In this document: positions 6,652 through 13,158 of the stretch, in pieces
How positions within the stretch are numbered: the stretch's first letter is position 1
Layout of the letters: every line of letters starts with the position of its first letter
The notes under the pieces: generated by a model
The model's input: only the letters and a program-made list of their open reading frames with translations
The model's database searches: none
What the model was told of the DNA's origin: nothing
NCBI GenBank assembly: GCA_902767195.1
Contig: CACXGS010000404.1
Location: 1 to 14,098 of the forward strand
Length of the DNA stretch: 14,098 bases
Source of the DNA: an uncultured Lachnospiraceae bacterium
GTDB taxonomy: Bacteria > Bacillota_A > Clostridia > Lachnospirales > Lachnospiraceae
Direction of reading: 5' to 3'
Translations under genes and position numbers: made by a program

Positions 6652-8300
6652 AATTGCATGCCTTTCACCGTTGATGAGAGCATCTTCTGTATATCCTCAT
6701 GTCTGAAGGTGATCCTGACTTCCCTGTCCTGATCAATTTCAACTCTCTGAACCATCTCCCGAAGCAGTTCCTCTGAAAGTGGCTTGTCGCATTCTGTAAG
6801 ATGACTGAGCAGTTCCTTCTCGATTCCTTCCTTCTTATCACTGCCCTGTATTTCGGCCAGAGATTCAGACACGGACTTATACTCGGAATCATACTTTTTG
6901 CGGTAAGTTCTATACTCTTCCTCTGTTATCAGATCCTCTGCAAAGTCTTCATACAGTCTGTGCAATTTGTTATCTATAGACTCAAGGCTTCGCTTCAGCC
7001 CCTCCGCTGTACTTTTGCGCTCCAGGATATATCCGTTATATTCCGGCATTTCCCGCAGTGCCTCCATGTCTACACACATTTTGATCTGAACCCGTATCTG
7101 ATCCAGCACCAACATGCGAAGGAGACGCCCACTGACCACTGATCTGTTGACACAGGACTTATCCCTTTCGTATTTTCCGCAGCGGTAATCAGTTATTCTC
7201 ACCTCGGTTTTCCTCGGTCTTCGCATATAGTACATAGGGCTTCCGCATTCGGCACAGAAAAGAAGTCCTTTGAAGATATCCGGTGCCTCGTCCCGTCTTT
7301 TTTGCCGACGGGCATGTCCTGCTTCCCATATGCTTCTTCTTTCTTCAATTGGTTTCTGCAAGATATCAAATTCAGCCCAGGAGATATAGGCTTCATGCGT
7401 TCCTTCGATAATGTGCCACTGATCTCTGCTGCATATATGCTTCTTAATTCCCTTATCCACTGACTGTTCCGACCGACGGTACACAGTTGATCCCGTGTAA
7501 ACGGGATTTCGGATAATTCTCCCCACTGTACTGTTGTTCCATTGATTCAGAATATGACAGCTTCTTCCCTCGGTCTGTTCGTGAATATGCTCATCCGGAT
7601 AAGGCGCGCCAAGTTCCTCCAGCTGTTTGCAGATATCTTTCGGTTTTTTCCCTTCAAGTGCGAGCTGAAAAAGAAAGCGTACAAAAATCTCGGTCTTTTC
7701 ATCAATTACAATATGGAACGGAACTTCCGGATCGAGCTTATACCCGTAAGGGGGAATGCCATACCAGCAAAAGCCCTGCCTCTCCTTAAGACGAAGGACC
7801 GCTGTCATTTTCCTGGAAGCATCCTTCGCATAAAGCTCGTTGAGCATGTTCTTGATCGGGACAGACAGTACGTCCTCCTGTCGCGGATCGGCGCTGTCAT
7901 AATGATCATTGATGGCAACAAACCTGACTCCCAGAATCGGAAAGATCTTTTCCAGGTAATATCCAGTCTCAAGATAATTTCTTCCGAAGCGGGAAAGATC
8001 CTTCACGACAATGCAGTTGATCCGATCCTTTCGAATATCTTCCATCAACCGATTGAATTCCGGGCGGTTAAAACCAGTGCCGCTTCGTCCATCATCGACA
8101 TACTCGTCAACCAGCCTGAATTCCGGATGGGTCGAGACATACCCACGGTTATACTGAAGCTGGTTTACAATTCTTCGTTTCTCCGGATCTTCCTTGTCGT
8201 CGACCGAAAGACGGGCATAGATTGCGGTATTCCACTGCCGTATTGTTGATCCGAGCATGTTGGACTGTTCCTGCTCTGCTATATGGAGTCTTCTTCCCAT
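6648..8300 (-). CDS. Large serine recombinase 3 (catalytically intact)
   Basis: A 550-residue recombinase. The start is ATG 8300 (MGRRLHIAEQEQ), with GGAAGG about nine bases upstream. The open frame extends further but would cover more than 200 bp of the upstream gene with unlikely sequence. Catalytic features are IYARLS (R30, S32), DDGRSGTGFNRP (S73) and VKDLSRFGRNY (R104, R107). A Recombinase domain with PPYGY and IIRNPVYTG follows, then a zinc ribbon (FCAECG paired with YRCG and SCVN), then a coiled-coil stretch (LKRSLESIDNKLHRLYEDF) typical of large serine integrases. It overlaps the upstream catalytically degenerate paralog by 22 bp, suggesting coupled translation and a defined ratio of subunits. 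Confidence 0.92.
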   Translation of the reverse strand: MGRRLHIAEQEQSNMLGSTIRQWNTAIYARLSVDDKEDPEKRRIVNQLQYNRGYVSTHPEFRLVDEYVDDGRSGTGFNRPEFNRLMEDIRKDRINCIVVKDLSRFGRNYLETGYYLEKIFPILGVRFVAINDHYDSADPRQEDVLSVPIKNMLNELYAKDASRKMTAVLRLKERQGFCWYGIPPYGYKLDPEVPFHIVIDEKTEIFVRFLFQLALEGKKPKDICKQLEELGAPYPDEHIHEQTEGRSCHILNQWNNSTVGRIIRNPVYTGSTVYRRSEQSVDKGIKKHICSRDQWHIIEGTHEAYISWAEFDILQKPIEERRSIWEAGHARRQKRRDEAPDIFKGLLFCAECGSPMYYMRRPRKTEVRITDYRCGKYERDKSCVNRSVVSGRLLRMLVLDQIRVQIKMCVDMEALREMPEYNGYILERKSTAEGLKRSLESIDNKLHRLYEDFAEDLITEEEYRTYRKKYDSEYKSVSESLAEIQGSDKKEGIEKELLSHLTECDKPLSEELLREMVQRVEIDQDREVRITFRHEDIQKMLSSTVKGMQL

Positions 8301-9772
8301 ATGTTTTTCCCTTCCTGAAGCTGTCGTATTACCAACCGCGTATGCTCTCTGGTTTCCCTGTGCCGAAAGCAGGGAACAACCGCTCCATCCGGAAATACAG
8401 TGACACGTTCTATCGTTTCTGTGATTGTCTTCCTGTCCAGCTCCTGATCCATACCAAAAGGAATAGCGGTGAAAAGGCGGATCCACTCATTTTTCATTCC
8501 AAGGATAACTAGAGCACTGTTTATAATGCCTTCCGCCTTGATAACCTTCTTTAAAAAATCAGGCAATTCTCTATCCTTCGCTGTCTCTTCAAGCGCTTTC
8601 TGTTTCCATTTCTCAAATGCCTTTTTCTGCTCCTGGATCTTCTCTGACAGGCTAAGAATTTCATCTTTTGATTTCATCGCATCCTTGATTTCCTGCCAAA
8701 GAGCTATTCTCACCTGCTTCATGATATGGTCTTCTCTTACCGCATATCTGCTGCAGCTCGTTACACCATATCTGTTATGGCTCTCACAGGAATATAACGT
8801 AGTGTGTGCTTCGTCATGAAAAGATGAACTGTTCATGCCGTATCCGCATCGCCCGCATACAATCATTCTGGTGAATACTCGATTACGTGCTGCCTTGATT
8901 CTCGGAGGACGTTTCATAGCCTGGACTCTGTCAAAATCTCTTTCTGAAACAAGGGCCTCATGCTCAACAGAAAGCCCTTCGTTCCCTGAACCTACCGCGT
9001 AAAACCGCCTGTCCAACAGCTTCGCAACTGTCGATGTATTCCATAACGTGTTATCCGTTTCTTCCTTATATCCATACAGCTCTCTTTTTCGGACCTGCGG
9101 TGTGGAATACCCTTTGGCATTCAGCTCAGCGACAATTGCACTTAACGGATGTCCCTGCAAACGCATCTGGAACATCCGTCTGACCGCCTCTGCCGCCAGA
9201 GGATCAACAGAGAGTGTTTCGGAATCTGCTCCGCAGGTATAGCCGTACGGAACAATTGCACCGGTCCTGAGTTCCTTCCTGTGAGCCATGGCGCTTATCG
9301 CCCTAGTATGGTGTTTGTGATATTCAGTCCTGAAGTTTTGAAGATAATCGTTCACATTACCGATAAGACTATCGAAATCATCCTCTACCGAAATGAACCG
9401 CACTCCGCCTGGATACAGAAACTGCCCGAGATAAAACGCTGATTCGTGAAAGTTTCTTCCGAAATCCCGGATAGAACGCACGATGACCGTATTAAATTTC
9501 CTGCATTCCGCATCATCGAGAAGATGAAGCAATTCCCTATCCTGGTCCCTGGTGCGGTTACGATCCCGATAAGTCCCATATTTCTTAATCTCAGGATGTG
9601 ACGCCATATAGCGTTTCAGAATTTCAGACTGTGTATCCTCTGCTGCATCCGGATCATCCTCTCCCCAACGCACAGCAGAGATATATACCGCCGCAGTATA
9701 AACCACACCTTCAGTCGTTCCTTCAGTCAAATGTTGAACTGCCGGTTTGTCATACGGAATCGTTCTCCTCAT
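8279..9772 (-). CDS. Catalytically degenerate serine recombinase paralog (recombinase 2)
   Basis: A 497-residue protein clearly homologous to its three neighbours but without the catalytic apparatus. Aligned to IYLRLS of recombinase 1, it reads VYISAV: the arginine is S32 and the nucleophilic serine is V34. The DDGxSGxxxxRP loop is replaced by YRDRNRTRDQDRE, and SRFGR has become RDFGR (R68 equivalent is D103; R106 is kept). Elsewhere the fold looks maintained: FISVEDDFDS, VPYGY, NTSTVAKLLDRRFY, and zinc-ribbon cysteines C306, C309, C329 and C340. The frame is intact over almost 1.5 kb, so it is not a decaying pseudogene. The start is ATG 9772, with AGAGGG eight bases upstream, overlapping the preceding gene by 23 bp. 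It is probably a structural or DNA-binding partner in a hetero-oligomeric recombinase. Confidence 0.9.
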   Translation of the reverse strand: MRRTIPYDKPAVQHLTEGTTEGVVYTAAVYISAVRWGEDDPDAAEDTQSEILKRYMASHPEIKKYGTYRDRNRTRDQDRELLHLLDDAECRKFNTVIVRSIRDFGRNFHESAFYLGQFLYPGGVRFISVEDDFDSLIGNVNDYLQNFRTEYHKHHTRAISAMAHRKELRTGAIVPYGYTCGADSETLSVDPLAAEAVRRMFQMRLQGHPLSAIVAELNAKGYSTPQVRKRELYGYKEETDNTLWNTSTVAKLLDRRFYAVGSGNEGLSVEHEALVSERDFDRVQAMKRPPRIKAARNRVFTRMIVCGRCGYGMNSSSFHDEAHTTLYSCESHNRYGVTSCSRYAVREDHIMKQVRIALWQEIKDAMKSKDEILSLSEKIQEQKKAFEKWKQKALEETAKDRELPDFLKKVIKAEGIINSALVILGMKNEWIRLFTAIPFGMDQELDRKTITETIERVTVFPDGAVVPCFRHRETREHTRLVIRQLQEGKNIWEEDSI

Positions 9773-11414
9773 TTTGTTTTCCCTCTTTGAGGCTGATGCT
9801 TTGGCCAAGACTTGTCATGACTGTCTGAACCACATCATCGAAAAGGAACCGGATCTCAATCTCCCCAGAGTCATGAATGATAATCCGGTCAATGAGCTCC
9901 ACAACTACAGGCCGGGTAAGCTCTGTAATATTTTCATATTTCCTGAATGCCGCAATCCATTCCGACTCGCGTTTTGATTCCAGAGAATCCCGGATCTCCT
10001 CGTCCAGAGCAGAGATCGATGCCCTGTCTATTGCAATTTTCTCCTTATACATTTCGGAGTATTCCAGATAGTCCTCTCTGCTCAAGATCTCTGAAGAATA
10101 GTCCTCATACAGATTCGCCCTGATCCTTTCGTATTTTTCTATTTCCTCCTGCAAAAGTTCTTTCTGATGAACGAATCCAACGACCTTTCTTTCGCGATAT
10201 GCGCTGATATCTATTTCGGCGAGTATTTTCTCTGTATCGACCGCCAGCTTTATCTGTGACTGGATGGCTTCGAAAACGACCGGATACAGCTTTTTATGAC
10301 TGATATGATGAGATGTGCATCCTTTTTCCTGCCGGTAAGTCTTGCAGATATACGAATAATACTTATGCCCGCCATGCTTGGAGACACGTCTCAGCATTTT
10401 GTTATTGCAGCGTCCACAATACAGATATCCAGAAAAGATCCTGACGGAAGCTTCACCGGGAGGCACCCTCGTGTCCTTCTTCATAAGATTCTGTACTATC
10501 TCAAACTGAGCCTGATCAATAATAGGGACAACCGCATTTCTAATGACAACACGATTGCTCTTAGGCATCGTTGTAAGCTTTTTAGAACGGTAATCCAGCT
10601 TTTTCGTTTTCCCCTGGATCAGGTCACCCCGGTAAATCTCATTGTGAAGAATAAGAGATACCGGCTCTGCCGCCCATTCCGCCTTAGCCTTCTTTCTGAA
10701 ATTCGTTGGCACGTGGATGCCATTAACAAGCTTGTACTCCAGAGGGGACAGTATGCCTTTACGGTTCAGCTCATCTGCAATTCTCTGTTCGCTGAAGCCT
10801 TCGATTTTCCTGGCAAATATTAACGTGACCACCTCTGCTGCCGGCTCATCAATAATCAGCTTGTTTTTATTTTTGGGATCCTTCTTATATCCATAGGGAG
10901 CAAAATTCCCAACATACTCTCCCCGCCTTCTCTTTGCTTCCAGCTGTGTTTTGATCTTGACGGACATATCCCGGCAATAGGCGTCGTTAAGAAGATTCTT
11001 AATGGGAACGATAAGCGCATCACTGCTGTCCCATTCTTTCTCTCCGTCATAGTTATCCGCCAGCGCAATGAGCCTCACCTTCAGCAGGGGAAAAATCCGC
11101 TCCAGGTAACGGCCCGCTTCTATATAATTACGCCCGAACCGCGAAAGATCCTTGACGACCACACAATTAATCAGTCCGCTCTGGATGTCCTGATACATCC
11201 GCTGAAACGCCGGCCTGTCAAAGTTCGCTCCGGAATATCCATCATCGACATACTCGTCGACAACGCAGAACTGCGGATATGCCTTCAGAAAGTCATTGAT
11301 CAGACTGCGCTGATTAGTTATACTGTCGCTTTCCACTTTATCCCCATCCACCTTTGAGAGGCGGAGATATATCGCTGTCCTGTACCTGTCGAGTTTGGAT
11401 TCCGTAATAATCAT
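9750..11414 (-). CDS. Large serine recombinase 1 (catalytically intact)
   Basis: A 554-residue recombinase, the first and longest of the four. Catalytic features are IYLRLS (R18, S20), DDGYSGANFDRP (S61) and VKDLSRFGRNY (R92, R95). It continues with the long alpha-E helix region (LNDAYCRDMSVKIKTQLEAKRRRG), PYGYKKDP, a Recombinase domain ending near EIYRGD, a zinc ribbon (YCGRC paired with ICKTYRQEKGC), and a coiled coil (KELLQEEIEKYERIRANLYEDY). The start ATG 11414 has AGAGGA a few bases upstream, and the gene follows the 106-aa protein by 29 bp. The similarity to recombinases 3 and 4 points to tandem duplication followed by specialisation. Confidence 0.93.
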   Translation of the reverse strand: MIITESKLDRYRTAIYLRLSKVDGDKVESDSITNQRSLINDFLKAYPQFCVVDEYVDDGYSGANFDRPAFQRMYQDIQSGLINCVVVKDLSRFGRNYIEAGRYLERIFPLLKVRLIALADNYDGEKEWDSSDALIVPIKNLLNDAYCRDMSVKIKTQLEAKRRRGEYVGNFAPYGYKKDPKNKNKLIIDEPAAEVVTLIFARKIEGFSEQRIADELNRKGILSPLEYKLVNGIHVPTNFRKKAKAEWAAEPVSLILHNEIYRGDLIQGKTKKLDYRSKKLTTMPKSNRVVIRNAVVPIIDQAQFEIVQNLMKKDTRVPPGEASVRIFSGYLYCGRCNNKMLRRVSKHGGHKYYSYICKTYRQEKGCTSHHISHKKLYPVVFEAIQSQIKLAVDTEKILAEIDISAYRERKVVGFVHQKELLQEEIEKYERIRANLYEDYSSEILSREDYLEYSEMYKEKIAIDRASISALDEEIRDSLESKRESEWIAAFRKYENITELTRPVVVELIDRIIIHDSGEIEIRFLFDDVVQTVMTSLGQSISLKEGKQNEENDSV

Positions 11415-11443
11415 GCTTTTCCTCTTTCTTCAAATCTCGAGGT

Positions 11444-11764
11444 CTATCTGTTTTCCATTGTCTGGATATAATGAATCAGCGACTGTTCCAGTGTCCGTTC
11501 CCCTGCAAACGAAATCTTTACCACTGTCCCATGATCCAGATAGCAATATGGATTCTTTATCTGGCGGATGAAATCAAGAATCCTTTCCTCTCTGGGGAGG
11601 TCGGTCTTAATGGATACATCACTGATGTCGACAAGTTCACTGGCATCAACATCCTGCACCGAAAGCCCGGACAATGCTTTCAATCTCTTCAGCAGCTCGT
11701 TATAATCTGCATTTTCCGGATCGATTACCTCAACATAATTCGTTTTATTCTCAGCAGTACTCAT
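11444..11764 (-). CDS. Small recombinase-operon protein of unknown function (possibly DUF6870-like)
   Basis: A 106-residue acidic soluble protein that opens the recombinase operon. The start ATG 11764 (MSTAENKTNYVEV) has an excellent AAAGGAGAA site. A TTG 48 bp further upstream is less likely. The region from about residue 38 to 104 looks like a compact domain, with DVDASELVDISDV, LPREERILDFIRQIKNPYCY and VVKISFAGERTLEQSL. From memory this resembles proteins annotated DUF6870 that often sit beside serine recombinases. The match is not verified. Its position makes it a candidate recombinase accessory or directionality factor, but no motif proves this. Confidence 0.8.
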   Translation of the reverse strand: MSTAENKTNYVEVIDPENADYNELLKRLKALSGLSVQDVDASELVDISDVSIKTDLPREERILDFIRQIKNPYCYLDHGTVVKISFAGERTLEQSLIHYIQTMENR

Positions 11765-11814
11765 GGTGAATTCTCCTTTCACCAATCGGACTGCTTTCCC
11801 TTTTAGAGGCAAGC

Positions 11815-11864
11815 AAAAAAGTGGAACTGCGCAAGCTGCAATTCATACTTACGCCAGTTCCACT
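11815..11864 (-). terminator. Strong intrinsic terminator in the leader of the recombinase operon (possible attenuator)
   Basis: On the minus strand AGTGGAACTG pairs perfectly with CAGTTCCACT. Across one bulged G the stem continues CGTAAG with CTTGCG (one G-U pair), closing on a 12-nt loop. The stem is followed directly by six T. This 16-bp stem with a T tract is a textbook rho-independent terminator. It lies between the operon promoter (about 11926-11954) and the first gene at 11764, with no upstream gene to terminate, so it may act as an attenuator needing antitermination. Confidence 0.75.
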
Positions 11865-11925
11865 CTTTACAGGGCTCAAGATTATACTGTTCTTCTGCCA
11901 AAGAACAATGTTCAACTATTAGTTG

Positions 11926-11954
11926 ATTATATCTCCCTTTCACAGTCATTTCAA
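11926..11954 (-). promoter_or_regulatory. Sigma-A-type promoter of the recombinase operon
   Basis: On the minus strand TTGAAA (11949-11954) and TATAAT (11926-11931) are separated by exactly 17 bp, a near-consensus promoter reading toward the 106-aa protein and the four recombinases. The palindrome at 11912-11926 touches the -10, so repressor binding there should block it. A second TATAAT at 11881-11886 has no good -35. Confidence 0.75.
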
Positions 11955-11963
11955 TATTAAAAG

Positions 11964-11992
11964 TTCAATATTCCAGGACAACCGTGTATACT
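11964..11992 (+). promoter_or_regulatory. Putative promoter of the divergent XRE gene
   Basis: TATACT (11987-11992) lies 17 bp after TTCAAT (11964-11969), which is a weak -35 and is itself part of an operator-like repeat. It reads toward the XRE gene starting at 12023. The overlap with operator motifs suggests autoregulation. Confidence 0.5.
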
Positions 11993-12022
11993 GATAGTTG
12001 AACTTTCAGAGAGGTGCCGATT

Positions 12023-12373
12023 ATGAATCTCGATTATGTTGCCATTGGGCTTCGTATAAAAAAACTTCGAAAGGCGAAACACATCACCCAGAAAACTCTG
12101 GCTGAGAGAATCGGCGTTGCTAAAACATACATGAGTACCCTGGAGGCCGGTAAAACAAAAGTCAGTCTGCCTACACTTGCCGCTATCGCAGCACAGCTGG
12201 ACGCTTCTCTTGATTATCTTGTATTCGGAAAAGCACCAGCAGTAACCGCCAGTGTGGAGTTGCCAGAATTTGAAATCATTAAGAGCTTCACTCCGGAACA
12301 GCGGGAGCTTACCTTAGAAAGGCTTACTGCTCTCCAATCCATGTTCCAGAAGTATAAGCTTGAAAAGAGATAA
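12023..12373 (+). CDS. XRE-family repressor, likely controller of the recombinase operon
   Basis: A 116-residue Cro/C1-type regulator. The helix-turn-helix domain covers about residues 7-69 (LRIKKLRKAKHITQ, LAERIGVAKTYMSTLEAGKTKVSLPTL, SLDYLVFGK). A C-terminal region with EFEIIKSFTPEQRELTLERLTAL probably forms a dimerising helix. The start is ATG 12023, with AGAGAGG about eight bases upstream. The GTG at 12014 would overlap that site. It is divergent from the recombinase operon and shares its operator-rich promoter region, so it most likely keeps excision off until relieved. The target is inferred from position. Confidence 0.9.
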   Translation: MNLDYVAIGLRIKKLRKAKHITQKTLAERIGVAKTYMSTLEAGKTKVSLPTLAAIAAQLDASLDYLVFGKAPAVTASVELPEFEIIKSFTPEQRELTLERLTALQSMFQKYKLEKR

Positions 12374-12407
12374 CTCTTTCCATGGCTTGTACCTTCTGCT
12401 ATCAACT

Positions 12408-12433
12408 GCAGGGCTATATCTGTAAAGCCCTGC
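12408..12433 (+). terminator. Weak hairpin terminator after XRE gene
   Basis: GCAGGGCT and AGCCCTGC form a perfect 8-bp stem with a 10-nt loop, 35 bp after the XRE stop codon. It is followed by TCTTCTC rather than a clean T run, so it may only partly terminate, or may be part of the structured transfer region. Confidence 0.5.
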
Positions 12434-12533
12434 TCTTCTCATGCCGCTTCCACTTCCCTGATCATAGGCACTCGATTCCCATATCAATTCGTTGTTCCTT
12501 ATAGAATCCGCATGTCATCCATGCCACTGATAC

Positions 12534-12725
12534 TGCGCTTGCCAAAGCGCACAGGCGAAGCCCGATTATTGAGTAATACAGAGGAGAGCAAGATGCGCCC
12601 AGACCCGGGTGTTTAGCACACTCCGGTTCTTGGCCATCTTGTTGGGGACTGCTCCCCAAACCCGCTACTGGCTGCAAAATTGCAGCTCGGGAAAAGATTC
12701 CCGAACCCTTTGGCGGCACTGCCGC
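12534..12725. other. Candidate origin of transfer (oriT) region
   Basis: The 390 bp between the XRE gene and mobC hold no supported gene but are packed with perfect inverted repeats. These are TGCGCTT-gcca-AAGCGCA (12534-12551), ACCCGGGT (12603-12610), TTGGGGA-ctgc-TCCCCAA (12642-12659), GCTGCAA-aa-TTGCAGC (12671-12686), TCGGGAA-aaga-TTCCCGA (12687-12704) and GCGGCA-c-TGCCGC (12713-12725). Placement just upstream of mobC and a relaxase is where oriT normally lies. CATCTTGT at 12636-12643 is loosely like the MOBP nick consensus YATCCTGY, but the nick site is not established. Confidence 0.6.
12642..12725. repeat. Array of four consecutive perfect hairpins
   Basis: Within 84 bp four independent hairpins with arms of 6-7 bp and loops of 1-4 nt follow one another. 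The first and third are each followed by (A)AACCC. Such density is unlikely by chance and suggests either binding sites for the relaxosome or structures formed in single-stranded transfer DNA. They would also fold in the mobC leader RNA. Confidence 0.8.
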
Positions 12726-12765
12726 GGTATGGCTATTCCCTGATTTGAAAAGAGGTGATCCTACT

Positions 12766-13158
12766 GTGAAAAAAATAAGAGAAAAGATCCGCACACATCG
12801 GGTCGAAGTGGCATTTTCCGATTCAGAGATGAAACAGTTGGAAATGAAAAAAGAAGTTTACCGGATGAATACTTCTGATCTTATTCGTTGGGCACTGTTT
12901 GAAAAGGACCTGACGATTACTGTGAACGAAGATGATATGAGCGATCGCCTCAAAACTCTTTTAGGAGAGTTCGGAAAAATCGGCAGCAATATGAATCAGA
13001 TCGCGCATCATCTTAACAGCGGTGGCGTACTGACTGAAGGAATAGTTCTCGAACTCCACGAATCCATCAACAACCTGAGACATCTGAGTCATGAACTGAC
13101 AGATCAATACAGCAAGCATTATGGCAACAGTCAAACACATATCAAGCAAAAACGCTGA
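12766..13158 (+). CDS. mobC: MobC-family relaxosome accessory protein
   Basis: A 130-residue mobilisation protein that would bind oriT and help the relaxase open and nick it. The N-terminus (about 12-45: RVEVAFSDSEMKQL, MNTSDLIRWALF) looks like a ribbon-helix-helix DNA-binding fold. Residues about 63-110 carry the MobC signature GEFGKIGSNMNQIAHHLN followed by a helical segment. The start is GTG 12766 because AGAGGTGATC, an almost perfect anti-SD match, ends six bases upstream. The frame could extend to TTG 12745, but that would overlap the ribosome binding site. Its end overlaps the relaxase by 38 bp. Confidence 0.9.
   Translation: MKKIREKIRTHRVEVAFSDSEMKQLEMKKEVYRMNTSDLIRWALFEKDLTITVNEDDMSDRLKTLLGEFGKIGSNMNQIAHHLNSGGVLTEGIVLELHESINNLRHLSHELTDQYSKHYGNSQTHIKQKR

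Larger units (their letters stand above)
11912..12003. promoter_or_regulatory. Repeated operator motifs between divergent XRE gene and recombinase operon
   Basis: A 15-bp palindrome TCAACTA-T-TAGTTGA (11912-11926) abuts the -10 of the leftward promoter. Variants of the same motif recur: TTCAATATT (11950-11958), GTTCAATATT (11963-11972), and inverted ATAGTTGAAC (11994-12003). AAAGTTCAA near 11960 is also mirrored by TTGAACTTT near 12000. The sites overlap both promoters, as expected if the XRE protein encoded at 12023 represses the recombinases and itself. Confidence 0.65.

Noticed and set aside
8301..8486. Upstream extension of recombinase 3 by 62 codons
   Set aside because: The extension lies wholly inside recombinase 2, resembles no recombinase sequence, and a well-placed Shine-Dalgarno site supports ATG 8300.
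11756..11847. Possible leader peptide starting at an ATG inside the terminator hairpin (minus strand)
   Set aside because: No Shine-Dalgarno site precedes the ATG and the frame simply runs into the first gene, so there is no positive evidence of translation.
11881..11909. Second minus-strand TATAAT upstream of the recombinase operon
   Set aside because: The -10 is good, but the sequence at the -35 distance (ATTGTT or TTGTTC) is poor compared with the promoter at 11926-11954.
12462..12794. Minus-strand 110-codon frame opposite the oriT region and mobC start
   Set aside because: It runs through the hairpin array and the mobC ribosome binding site, has low-complexity content and no start signal. 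It is a chance frame.
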